Source: Chloroflexota bacterium
Lineage (GTDB): Bacteria; Chloroflexota; Anaerolineae; Anaerolineales; UBA11579
Reading direction: 5' to 3'
Assembly (NCBI GenBank): GCA_018662365.1
Contig: JABJGH010000036.1
Location: forward strand, 1-63,565
Length of the DNA: 63,565 bases
Shown: in pieces, positions 38,786 through 47,122 of the stretch
Layout: the number at the start of each line of letters is the position of its first letter
Position numbering within the stretch: position 1 is the stretch's first letter
Program-made: the position numbers and the translations under genes
The notes under the pieces: generated by a model
Told to the model about the DNA's origin: nothing
Seen by the model: only the letters and a program-made list of their open reading frames with translations
Databases searched by the model: none

Positions 38786-40103
38786 ACAGGTTTATGGAGT
38801 CCACCCCAAGTGAGGTCAACAGTTCAAAGAAATTGGGAAATGACTCTTTAATAATTCCGGTCCCCTTAACGATAATGGGTTGCTCGGACACTGTTCCCAA
38901 AATACTTAAAGACATTGCAAGTCTATGATCCCCATGTCCATTACATTCACCGCCGCTTATTCCTTTCCCGCCCTCAATAATGAAACCGCCGGGTTTCTCT
39001 TCGATATCAACACCAAGATTTAATAATTCCCCAGACAGCACGGAAATTCGGTCGGTCTCCTTATAACGTAATTCTGTGGCATCCCGTACTGTTGTCTTTC
39101 CTTCACTGCAAACTGCCGCAATCGCAAATATTGGAAATTCATCGATCATTCTTACGATTGTATCTCCGTCAATTTCTATTCCAACTAATTCAGAAGATCT
39201 TACTTCTATGGTGCCAACTGGTTCATTATTTTCGACCCTTTCATCAAGAATTGATATTTGACCACCCATTTCAATTAGCACATCTAACAAGCCGGTTCGA
39301 GTAGGGTTCAATCCAACATTTTCAATTCTTAGCGATGAATTTGGAATGATAAGTGCTGCAACAATTAAAAATGCTGCCGAGGAGATATCCCCAGGTATTG
39401 TTAGGTCAAGTGGATTGAGCATGATTTCATCAGGGATTATTAGCCTAATGCTATGATTTGCTTCATCCACCGTAATAGCAGCTCCTATCAATTTTAGTAA
39501 GCGTTCCGTATGGTCTCGAGATTGAGCAGGCTCATTGACGATTATTGGCGTATTAGCGCCTAGACCAGCAAGTAATACACAGGTCTTTACTTGAGCACTT
39601 GCTACATTCAAACTAATATTTTGACCCTCCAATGGATCAAAAAGACTCCTTTTTTGGAACTTTAATGGGGCTGTGTTGCTATCTGATCCCTTCAAGGGTA
39701 CACCCATAGAGTGCAAGGGTTCAATAATGCGCTTCATCGGTCTTTTTCTCAAACCGTCAGACCCGTCTAAGGTTGCATCTAGCCCGGCTGCTGCAATAAC
39801 TCCCGCTAACAACCGAAGGGTTGTGGCGGAATTCCCGCAAAATAATACATCGGTGGGTTCTTTAAGACCGCCAATGCCATTGCCTTCAACAGTTAATGTA
39901 TTTCCTGCCATTTGCCATGTCACCCCTAACTTGGTTAAGTTATTAAGTAACACCCTAGTGACACCCGCGTCTAAAAAGTTTTCAATAGAACTTTGGCCGG
40001 TTGCCAAAGCTGCAAAAAGGGCGGCTCGGTGGGAAATTGATTTATCCCCAGCCAATCTTATTGTGCCGCTGATGCCATTTGATTTAACAATCTTTGTTTT
40101 CAT
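38778..40103 (-). CDS. aroA: 3-phosphoshikimate 1-carboxyvinyltransferase (EPSP synthase)
   Basis: AroA adds PEP to shikimate-3-phosphate. Hallmarks are GDKSISHRAALFAALATG, LFCGNSATTLRLLAG, DGSDGLRKRPMKRIIEPL and ATELRYKETDRISVL, with NGHGDHRLAMSLSILG at the C-terminus. The glyphosate-relevant loop reads LLAGVIAAAG rather than the enterobacterial LRPLTAALG-type loop. It is the first gene of the shikimate operon, with almost no room for a 5' leader. Confidence 0.95.
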   Translation of the reverse strand: MKTKIVKSNGISGTIRLAGDKSISHRAALFAALATGQSSIENFLDAGVTRVLLNNLTKLGVTWQMAGNTLTVEGNGIGGLKEPTDVLFCGNSATTLRLLAGVIAAAGLDATLDGSDGLRKRPMKRIIEPLHSMGVPLKGSDSNTAPLKFQKRSLFDPLEGQNISLNVASAQVKTCVLLAGLGANTPIIVNEPAQSRDHTERLLKLIGAAITVDEANHSIRLIIPDEIMLNPLDLTIPGDISSAAFLIVAALIIPNSSLRIENVGLNPTRTGLLDVLIEMGGQISILDERVENNEPVGTIEVRSSELVGIEIDGDTIVRMIDEFPIFAIAAVCSEGKTTVRDATELRYKETDRISVLSGELLNLGVDIEEKPGGFIIEGGKGISGGECNGHGDHRLAMSLSILGTVSEQPIIVKGTGIIKESFPNFFELLTSLGVDSINLYE

Positions 40104-40111
40104 TAAGATTT

Positions 40112-40140
40112 ATTGTACACTTAGTGCAGAAATAGATAAA
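40112..40140 (-). promoter_or_regulatory. Putative promoter of the shikimate operon, leaderless transcript
   Basis: On the minus strand TACAAT (40117-40112) lies only eight nt before the aroA ATG, with a weak TTTATC 17 nt further up. No Shine-Dalgarno fits in between. Transcription would begin at or next to the start codon. Confidence 0.4.
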
Positions 40141-40176
40141 GAAATTGCTAAATTAATGAGATTTTGATAAAAATCC

Positions 40177-40204
40177 TTGACATTCTTCTTATTCATGCTA
40201 AACT
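40177..40204 (+). promoter_or_regulatory. Promoter of the ABC exporter leader
   Basis: TTGACA (40177-40182), a 16-nt spacer and TAAACT (40199-40204) with an upstream TGC (extended -10). Transcription should start near 40211, about 32 nt before the leader ORF. Confidence 0.75.
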
Positions 40205-40232
40205 TTTATCTGTAACAAAAATCTTACATAGG

Positions 40233-40314
40233 AGGCGCACTGATGAACAGAAACACTTTCACATACGATGTCAGCAAGAATGTCGGTTTATCACCGTATT
40301 TTTTGAGTGCGCCT
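40233..40314 (+). promoter_or_regulatory. Long-range pairing that can mask the leader ORF ribosome site
   Basis: AGGCGCACT (40233-40241, overlapping half of the AGGAGG Shine-Dalgarno) is perfectly complementary to AGTGCGCCT (40306-40314) inside the leader ORF. Ribosome position on the ORF would decide whether this pairing forms. Confidence 0.6.
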
Positions 40315-40332
40315 ATAGCCAGTTATTTGTAG
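40243..40332 (+). CDS. 29-aa leader peptide upstream of the BmrCD-like exporter
   Basis: A 29-codon ORF starts at ATG 40243 with a strong AGGAGG seven nt ahead, and ends with TAG at 40330-40332, 26 nt before a terminator hairpin. The peptide begins MNRNTFTYDV and ends SAPIASYL; it is mixed in composition and has no run of one amino acid. That argues against amino acid sensing and fits a ribosome-activity sensor such as BmrB, the leader of Bacillus bmrCD. The 323-nt gap 40104-40426 is otherwise filled by the two divergent promoters and the terminator. Confidence 0.65.
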   Translation: MNRNTFTYDVSKNVGLSPYFLSAPIASYL

Positions 40333-40358
40333 AAGATTTTATAATTCTTAATTTACAG

Positions 40359-40392
40359 GCCACAGCGTATTCATCGCTGTGGCTTTTTTTTT
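40359..40392 (+). terminator. Intrinsic terminator between leader peptide and ABC exporter genes
   Basis: A perfect 9-bp stem GCCACAGCG/CGCTGTGGC with a 7-nt loop is followed by nine T. It lies 35 nt before the exporter start and downstream of the only visible promoter, so the exporter needs readthrough. AGCCA in the leader ORF end (40317-40321) can pair with TGGCT of the 3' arm, a weak candidate antiterminator. Confidence 0.88.
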
Positions 40393-40426
40393 GAAATATT
40401 GTAGGGCAGGTTAGGAGAAATTTTTA

Positions 40427-42259
40427 ATGGGATTAGGAAATAATAAGATAGATACATTTGATTTTAGAAAAGCATTATCAAAGAGCAATCTCAAAGGGAT
40501 ATGGTGGTTATTATCTGATTATAAACTGGCGTATATTGGGGCAACCTTATCTTTGGCTTTTTCTGCAACGGCAAAGACATTTACCTTCTTGCTATTGAAG
40601 TTTTTTGCAGATGATGTGCTCACCAACGGGGAATATATTTTCGGGACCTTAAAGTCTACACTCATATTAATTGGTTCCGGTTTTTTTGTGCTCGCTGTCA
40701 TTGAGGGCTCTTTCTCATATGTTTCTGGTCGCCTCGCGGCGTATACATCCGAAAATATTGCCCGTCGTCTTCGAGACTTTTTATTCGATCATATTCAGAG
40801 ATTGTCTTTTGCGTACCATGGCAATACTTCGACTGGTGAACTGATTGAAAGGGTGACTTCAGATCTCGATGCTTTTAGAAGATTCATTGGCGAGCAATCG
40901 ATCGGTATGGGTCGAATAATCTTGATGTTCACGATAAATTTTGTTGCGCTGATCAGCTTAAATGTGAAATTGGGATTGGTTTCAGTCATCGTAATTCCGT
41001 TCGTTTTATTGGTATCGTTATGGTTCTTCAAAAAGATAAAAGTGGCTTACGAAAAATACCAAGAACAAGAGGCTATCCTCTCTACAACGCTCCAAGAAAA
41101 TCTAACAGGTGTTCGAGTGGTGAAAGCATTTGCCAGACAAGACTATGAAATTGGTAAATTTGAAAAGACAAATTGGGAAAAATTTCTTAGAGGAAAAAAA
41201 TATATTTCCCTTCATTCCCTATTTTGGCCGCTCTCAGATATTGTGCTGGGTTTCCAACTTCTTGGTGGTTTTGTTTATGCGTCCAATTTGGCAATCAATG
41301 CTGAAATAACGACTGGCACATATTTGGCCTATGTGGGTTTGGTGGTTTGGTTGATCTGGCCGATACGTAATTTGGGAAGACTGATCGTTCAGACTTCAAC
41401 AGGTTTAGTATCTTACGGTAGGGTTTTAGAAATTGTCAAACAGGAACGCGAACCATTATTAGCGGGAAAAATCCAACCAGATGGGCCACTTGTGGGGGAG
41501 GTTTCTTTTGAAAGTATATTTTTTCAATACGAAGATGGGGTTCAAGTATTAAAAGACATTAATTTTACAGTGAAGCCCGGGCAGATAATTGCTTTATTAG
41601 GATCTACTGGATCTGGAAAAACGAGTTTGGTAAATTTATTACCCAGATTTTATGATTATTCCTCGGGAAGCTTAAAGGTTGATGGGCAAGAATTAAAAGA
41701 CTATCCACGCAAATATATGCGCAGTCAGATCGGCATTGTGGAACAAGAACCATTTTTATTCTCAAGATCGATTAGGGAAAACATCACTTATGGCGCCCAT
41801 GCAGGGGTTACTGAAACAGAAATTATTGAAGCAGCCAAAGCAGCGGCAGTACACGACGTAATCCTATCCTTCCCAGATGGTTACGATACTGTTGTGGGGG
41901 AAAAGGGGGTTACTCTTTCTGGCGGTCAGAAACAAAGAGTCGCTGTAGCTCGGACATTATTGAAGAACCCGAAAATTTTAATTTTGGATGATTCAACATC
42001 TTCGGTGGATACGGAAACGGAAGCGGAGATCAGAAAAGCTCTAAACAGTCTTATGAAAGACCGGACGACATTTGTGATTGCTCACCGAATTCAATCAGTA
42101 ATGATCGCAGATTTGATCTTAGTAATGGACAAAGGGGAGATTATTCAAAAAGGGACCCACGAAGAATTGTTAGCTATTGAAGGGACCTATCGGAAAATAT
42201 ACGACATTCAGACTCGTATTGATGATGAATTAAAAAGTGAAATTGCGAATGCGCTTTAA
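40427..42259 (+). CDS. Heterodimeric ABC exporter subunit A (BmrC/TM287-like, degenerate catalytic site)
   Basis: A half-transporter with a six-helix ABC membrane domain (about 30-325) and an ATPase domain. Walker A GSTGSGKTSL is near 392, signature LSGGQKQRVAVART is intact and the H-loop is FVIAHRIQS. Walker B reads ILILDDSTSSVD: the catalytic glutamate is replaced by aspartate, as in the degenerate half of heterodimeric exporters. It starts at ATG 40427 behind AGGAG. The partner gene follows after 17 nt. Multidrug or lipid-like substrates are usual in this family; the exact substrate is unknown. Confidence 0.88.
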   Translation: MGLGNNKIDTFDFRKALSKSNLKGIWWLLSDYKLAYIGATLSLAFSATAKTFTFLLLKFFADDVLTNGEYIFGTLKSTLILIGSGFFVLAVIEGSFSYVSGRLAAYTSENIARRLRDFLFDHIQRLSFAYHGNTSTGELIERVTSDLDAFRRFIGEQSIGMGRIILMFTINFVALISLNVKLGLVSVIVIPFVLLVSLWFFKKIKVAYEKYQEQEAILSTTLQENLTGVRVVKAFARQDYEIGKFEKTNWEKFLRGKKYISLHSLFWPLSDIVLGFQLLGGFVYASNLAINAEITTGTYLAYVGLVVWLIWPIRNLGRLIVQTSTGLVSYGRVLEIVKQEREPLLAGKIQPDGPLVGEVSFESIFFQYEDGVQVLKDINFTVKPGQIIALLGSTGSGKTSLVNLLPRFYDYSSGSLKVDGQELKDYPRKYMRSQIGIVEQEPFLFSRSIRENITYGAHAGVTETEIIEAAKAAAVHDVILSFPDGYDTVVGEKGVTLSGGQKQRVAVARTLLKNPKILILDDSTSSVDTETEAEIRKALNSLMKDRTTFVIAHRIQSVMIADLILVMDKGEIIQKGTHEELLAIEGTYRKIYDIQTRIDDELKSEIANAL

Positions 42260-42276
42260 GCATTTGGAGAAATTTA

Positions 42277-44109
42277 ATGCCTGAAATTGAAATCGAAGAA
42301 GAAGATTACGAATCCCAACTTACCGCTCCAGTATTGAAGCGGATATTGGGGATGATCAAACCTCACTGGAAAATGGCGCTTGGTTTTATGGTTTCCATCG
42401 CCCTAACCTCTATGGTTGACTCATATTTTACCTTTTTGAACAAAGAGATCGTTGATAAAGGTATATTACTGTCTGATTTTGATCAAGTTTTAAGAATCGC
42501 CAAGATCTATGGTGTATTCATCATTGTCCAATCTGGAATGGTATTTGGATTCATTTATTTGGCTGGAATACTCGGTGAAAGAGTGCAATATGATCTGCGA
42601 AAACTGTTATTTAACCATTTGCAAAAATTGTCTTTGTCCTTTTACTCTCAAACTGCAGTAGGCCGGATGATGGCTCGGGTAACCTCAGATACAGGACGCG
42701 TATCGGAATTAGTTACCTGGGGGATCCTGGACGTTACTTGGGGAACTGTATCCATTGTTACCTCAACCATCTTTATGGCAATTATCAATTGGCGTTTAGC
42801 GTTAATCGTTTTCGCAATAATTCCATTAATGATACTCACCGCCGTCCAATTTCGGAAAAGGATCTTGGTTGAATTTCGGGGTTCTCGTAAAGCAAATTCG
42901 AAGATCACTGGTTCATATAACGAGAATATCCAGGGTGTTCGCATTGTAAAGGCCCTAAACCGCGAAAAAGAAAATCTGAAAGAATTTCAAGGTCTTACAG
43001 ATAGGATGTTTAAAACCAGTTATAAGGCTGCTTGGTTGTCAGCCCTATTTTTGCCAGCAGTACAAATTGTTTCTTCAATTGCCTTAGGAATTATCGTAGG
43101 ATATGGCGGATTACAAATTTCGACTGGATTTATCACCATTGGTGGTATTCAGGCCTTTGTTTCATATCTCACTTTTATGTTGTGGCCAATTCAAGACTTG
43201 GCTCGTGTGTATGCGGAAATGCAACATTCTATCGCATCCGCAGAAAGAATTTTCACAATGGCTGACACTGAGCCAGAGGTAAAGAATCGAACAACTGCCA
43301 TTCCAGCCAAAACCCTTATGGGAAAAATACAGTTTGACCACGTGGATTTTTATTACGAAGATCGGATTTCGGTGCTAAGTGATTTCAATCTGAAAGTTGA
43401 ACCAGGAGAAACAATAGCTTTGGTTGGACCAACCGGTGGAGGAAAATCAACAATAGTGAATTTATTATGCCGGTTTTATGAACCCCAGGAAGGTTCCATC
43501 AAGATTAATGGGCTTGATTATACTGATTACACATTAGAAAGCATCCATTCGAAAATTGGAATAGTTCTACAAACCCCTCACTTGTTTTCTGGGTCAATTC
43601 GCGAGAATATCCGCTATGGAAAATTATCATCAACAGATGAAGAGGTTGAAAATGCCTCTAAGATTGCGGGTGCCGATAACTTTATCCAAGAAATGAGTAA
43701 GGGGTATGATGAAGAGGTTGGCGAAGGTGGCAATTTACTTTCAGTTGGGCAAAAACAATTGATTAGTTTGGCCAGAGCCGTATTGGCTGAACCTGAACTA
43801 TTCATAATGGATGAAGCCACCTCTAGTGTCGACACATTGACTGAGGCCTTGATCCAAAAGGGTATGGAGAACCTGATGAAAGGAAGAACATCCTTTGTGA
43901 TCGCCCACCGCCTGTCCACAATTCGAAATGCAGACCGAATTTTGGTGATCGAGGAGGGGAAAATTTCCGAAATTGGGACTCATGCTGAACTCTTAAGATT
44001 AAAAGGTCATTACTACAAGTTGTATACCCAGCAATTTCGTCATGAGCTTGAAGTTCAATATGGGGTAGAGGAAGACCCCAGATTAACAGGATCAGCAGTT
44101 TCGTCTTAA
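42277..44109 (+). CDS. Heterodimeric ABC exporter subunit B (BmrD/TM288-like, catalytic)
   Basis: This is the second half-transporter. A membrane domain (about 30-330) is followed by an ATPase with Walker A GPTGGGKSTIVN near 385, Walker B LFIMDEATSSVD with the proper glutamate, and H-loop FVIAHRLST. Its signature motif is altered to LSVGQKQLISLARA (Gly to Val). The Asp in subunit A and the altered signature here fall in the same composite site, so the pair has one active and one degenerate ATP site. That is the hallmark of a true heterodimer. It ends before a bidirectional terminator. Confidence 0.88.
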   Translation: MPEIEIEEEDYESQLTAPVLKRILGMIKPHWKMALGFMVSIALTSMVDSYFTFLNKEIVDKGILLSDFDQVLRIAKIYGVFIIVQSGMVFGFIYLAGILGERVQYDLRKLLFNHLQKLSLSFYSQTAVGRMMARVTSDTGRVSELVTWGILDVTWGTVSIVTSTIFMAIINWRLALIVFAIIPLMILTAVQFRKRILVEFRGSRKANSKITGSYNENIQGVRIVKALNREKENLKEFQGLTDRMFKTSYKAAWLSALFLPAVQIVSSIALGIIVGYGGLQISTGFITIGGIQAFVSYLTFMLWPIQDLARVYAEMQHSIASAERIFTMADTEPEVKNRTTAIPAKTLMGKIQFDHVDFYYEDRISVLSDFNLKVEPGETIALVGPTGGGKSTIVNLLCRFYEPQEGSIKINGLDYTDYTLESIHSKIGIVLQTPHLFSGSIRENIRYGKLSSTDEEVENASKIAGADNFIQEMSKGYDEEVGEGGNLLSVGQKQLISLARAVLAEPELFIMDEATSSVDTLTEALIQKGMENLMKGRTSFVIAHRLSTIRNADRILVIEEGKISEIGTHAELLRLKGHYYKLYTQQFRHELEVQYGVEEDPRLTGSAVSS

Positions 44110-44120
44110 TCAATTTAAAT

Positions 44121-44157
44121 AAAAAAAGAGCAAAGAAAAATTCTTTGCTCTTTTTTT
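44121..44157. terminator. Bidirectional terminator between exporter and helicase genes
   Basis: Seven A, GAGCAAAGAA, a short loop, TTCTTTGCTC and seven T form a strong symmetrical hairpin usable on both strands. Confidence 0.92.
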
Positions 44158-44158
44158 A

Positions 44159-45649
44159 TTATTTTCTATCTTTCCTATACCGGTTATTGTTTGGTCTTCC
44201 CTTTCGATTTCTGCCTGAATCGTTCCTGGGTTTTCCTCCAGCCTTTTTGCCCGGAGCTTTTACCGTTATTGGAGGCAATTCAGGGGGTTTATGCATCCAT
44301 TCATGATACGTATCATCCAATAACATCGCTAACAAGGACACTCCGTCTTCTTCTTCAGCCAACTCCTTGGCCAGCGGAATAAAACGTTGCATTCTTTCAA
44401 TTTGCAAACGATCTCTATTTCTCAACCTAGCTTCAAGTTGCCCTGTTAACCTCTCAGAAACCAAAGTTTGTACATCTTCATCTCGTGGCAATTCAAGTTT
44501 TTCAAATTCTATTTTATATCGTGCGGAAAGACGAGTGATATGTTTCCTTTCATTTAAATTAATTAGCATTACTGCAGTACCAGTTGCGCCTGCTCGTCCC
44601 GTCCTTCCTGCGCGATGAATATAAGCTTCCATGTCATCCGGGGGTTCAAACTGGTAAACATGCGATAGCTCTGGAATATCTATCCCTCGGGCGGCCACAT
44701 CGGTTGCGACTAAAAACCGCAATTTCCCATCTCGCACTCTCTGTAATACTTTTTCTCGATTGCTTTGGGATAGGTCTGAACTTATCTGATCGGCGTTGTA
44801 GCCAAACCTTTGTAACACTCGCGATACATAAAAAACTCGGTCTTTGGTGTTGCAAAAAATGATTGCTTGAGATGGGTTCTCCATCTCAATGATTCTAACT
44901 AGAGATCGATCCTTATCCATTCCGGGGGTGATGTAATATACATGCTTTGTGTCTTCGACGTGGACTTGATCCCGGCTGAGGCTTAAAAATTCAGGCTTAT
45001 ATAAAAATTGATTAGCCAATCGAATGACGTGGGCAGGCATTGTTGCGGAAAACATATGACTCGTCACATCATTTTCGGGAATATATTCCTGAATTTTAAC
45101 CATGTCCGGATAAAAGCCCATCGACATCATTCTGTCCGCTTCATCAAATATTACAAATTTCAGTTTTTTTAATAATAGATTCCGCTTGATTAAATGATCG
45201 ATGATCCGCCCTGGAGTACCGACCACCAAATGGGCTCCTTTTTTAAAACCTTCGATCTGGGGCTTGTAGCTGGTGCCACCATAAACAGAAACAATTCTCA
45301 TACCAGAATCCCCTGCGAGCATCTGGGCTTCCTTAGAAACCTGCTGGGCTAATTCTCGGGTAGGAACAAGCACAATGGCTTGGCAATTATTTTTCGAAGT
45401 ATCGATCTTTTCTAATAAGGGCAATATAAAAGCCCCTGTCTTTCCACTTCCCGTCTTTGCTTGAACCATCAAATCGCGTTTTGCCAAAATATAAGGAATT
45501 GCCTTTTCTTGTACTGGTGCTAACTTTTCCCACCCCGCTCTTTTTACAGCAGCTTTCATTTTTTCCGACATTGCATCTAAATTAATCGGAGGAATCTGAT
45601 TTTCCGGTTCAGACGTATCGCTATTATTGCTGATCAAATTTGATAACAT
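44159..45649 (-). CDS. DEAD-box ATP-dependent RNA helicase
   Basis: All helicase motifs are present: Q motif around GWEKLAPVQEKAIPYIL, motif I AKTGSGKT, PTRELAQQ, GTPGR, motif II FDEADRM (DEAD), SAT in FSATMPA, VATDVAARGIDIP and motif VI HRAGRTGRAG. The C-terminal extension (about 400-496) ends in a Gly/Lys/Arg/Asn-rich basic tail for RNA binding. It is close to the RhlE/CshA/DeaD group. Likely roles are RNA remodelling in ribosome assembly or decay, or cold adaptation. Confidence 0.93.
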   Translation of the reverse strand: MLSNLISNNSDTSEPENQIPPINLDAMSEKMKAAVKRAGWEKLAPVQEKAIPYILAKRDLMVQAKTGSGKTGAFILPLLEKIDTSKNNCQAIVLVPTRELAQQVSKEAQMLAGDSGMRIVSVYGGTSYKPQIEGFKKGAHLVVGTPGRIIDHLIKRNLLLKKLKFVIFDEADRMMSMGFYPDMVKIQEYIPENDVTSHMFSATMPAHVIRLANQFLYKPEFLSLSRDQVHVEDTKHVYYITPGMDKDRSLVRIIEMENPSQAIIFCNTKDRVFYVSRVLQRFGYNADQISSDLSQSNREKVLQRVRDGKLRFLVATDVAARGIDIPELSHVYQFEPPDDMEAYIHRAGRTGRAGATGTAVMLINLNERKHITRLSARYKIEFEKLELPRDEDVQTLVSERLTGQLEARLRNRDRLQIERMQRFIPLAKELAEEEDGVSLLAMLLDDTYHEWMHKPPELPPITVKAPGKKAGGKPRNDSGRNRKGRPNNNRYRKDRK

Positions 45650-45735
45650 AAGTTTTCCATTTTTAATTCAATTTAAGCTTGATTATTATTCTTTTCTATT
45701 TCATTCAACCATAAGGATAACAGTTTTTTGCCCGA

Positions 45736-46886
45736 TCAGTATTTCCCGAACTCTTCAACTGCATTTACCATCGCCAAAATGTTTTCTGCAGGCACATCGT
45801 TCATTATCGTGTGAACAGATGAAAGCATATAACCACCACCCGGACCAAGAATTTCGATTACTCTTTTTACCTCTTGGCGAACGTCTTCAGGAGTGCCATT
45901 TGGCAAATAATGGTGCGTATCAATTGCGCCACAAAAGATGATTTTTCTGCCAAATTGTTTTTTGAGTTCTGGAAGGTCAGCCAGCTTTCCAGTGGATGTT
46001 TGGATAGGATTCAAAATGTCAACACCCATTTCAATAAAATCGGGGATTAATGGGAAAACATCTCCATCAGTGTGGAAAAATACCTTCGCTTTTGTCCTTT
46101 CCTTGATAAATGAAATAAAATCAGCATGAATGGGCTTCAGGATCTGCCGATACATTTTTGGAGAGATCATCAGACTTTCTTGTGTGCCCAGATCATCCCC
46201 AATTTTGATAATATCCACATTATCACCCAATTCATTCAAAAAATGCCCCATTAAAATCTTGCATTGTTCCGCAATTTTCTTCAATAATGCCTCAGCAAAA
46301 TCTGGCACCATTGCTAAGTTTAATAGTATTTTGTCCATCCCCTGCATCGCAAAGCTTCGTTCAAAAGGGAAAAGGAGCCATGGAGTAGCCATGATTGAAT
46401 ATTGATTTTCTTCTGCCAATTTTTTGGCTTGAGCTTTTACGTGAGCGACCCGGGTTGGATCATTCATATCTAGCCAGGGATAATTCTTCAAGACGTCAAT
46501 TGTTCTTGCTTCTGATAAGGGATGAACTCCGGGATACCAATCATCAGGTCCGATCTCCGATGCACTGGAACCCCAGGAATCTAAATAATCAGAATGGGGG
46601 GACGGTTTTTGTTTTTTTCTAGAATATGCGCCGGTTCTTGATCCAGAACACCCCTGACATCACTTTTCAATAATCTCATTATTTGTTCGTCAGGGTCAGC
46701 GGTGCCCAATTCTGGCCAATCGTATAAATACTTATCGGGAGTATTTATACCCTCCATTTCCTTTAGTTCTAAATACGGTTTTATTTTTAATCCAGTAGCA
46801 TTACTCGTCCCAATAATTATTGGCACTCGATCCGGCACACCATGATTTATGGTGGTCAATACCCTTTCTCGAGATGTCATCGTCAT
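45736..46886 (-). pseudogene. Uroporphyrinogen-decarboxylase-family (corrinoid methyltransferase-like) gene split by a frameshift
   Basis: Two adjacent minus-strand frames together make one protein of about 380 residues, the normal size for this family. The N-terminal frame (46886-46581) starts MTMTSRERVLTTINHG and ends soon after KNKNRPP. The C-terminal frame continues as HSDYLDSWGSSASEIGPDDW and on to the usual FFHTDGDVFPLIPDFIEMGV. The switch needs a -1 shift at six C residues (G run 46596-46601 on the plus strand). One lost C, a sequencing homopolymer error or slippage would all explain it. Such proteins move methyl groups to or from corrinoids; they are not heme enzymes. It is divergent from the nucleoside importer. 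Confidence 0.75.
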
Positions 46887-47000
46887 GCGAACTCCTCAAT
46901 TTGCAAATCTATATAGAAAAAATACCATAATATCCCTAAATTAGGGTGGAAATTTATAGCTACCCATCTAGACAACATTCTAAAATTTTCGCCATTCTCC

Positions 47001-47029
47001 TTGCTCAAGTATTTACTTAATGTTAAAAT
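47001..47029 (+). promoter_or_regulatory. Promoter of the nucleoside importer operon
   Basis: TTGCTC (47001-47006), a 17-nt spacer and TAAAAT (47024-47029) preceded by TGT. It lies about 95 nt before the binding-protein gene. Confidence 0.6.
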
Positions 47030-47061
47030 CAGGGGGTCATAATATAATTATGCAGTATATG

Positions 47062-47079
47062 GTCTAATACTAATTAGAC
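47062..47079. promoter_or_regulatory. Inverted repeat in the nucleoside importer leader
   Basis: GTCTAAT and ATTAGAC form a perfect 7-bp inverted repeat around ACTA, about 33 nt after the -10 box. It may be an operator for a repressor or a small RNA hairpin. Confidence 0.4.
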
Positions 47080-47122
47080 TAATACAAATCTCATTCATAA
47101 TCCTAATGGAGGAAGAAATACA

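Noticed and set aside
46590..46605. Programmed -1 frameshift in the URO-D gene
   Set aside because: The C6 run is not a full X XXY YYZ heptamer in frame (preceded by T) and no following hairpin or pseudoknot is evident; a simple indel is more likely.
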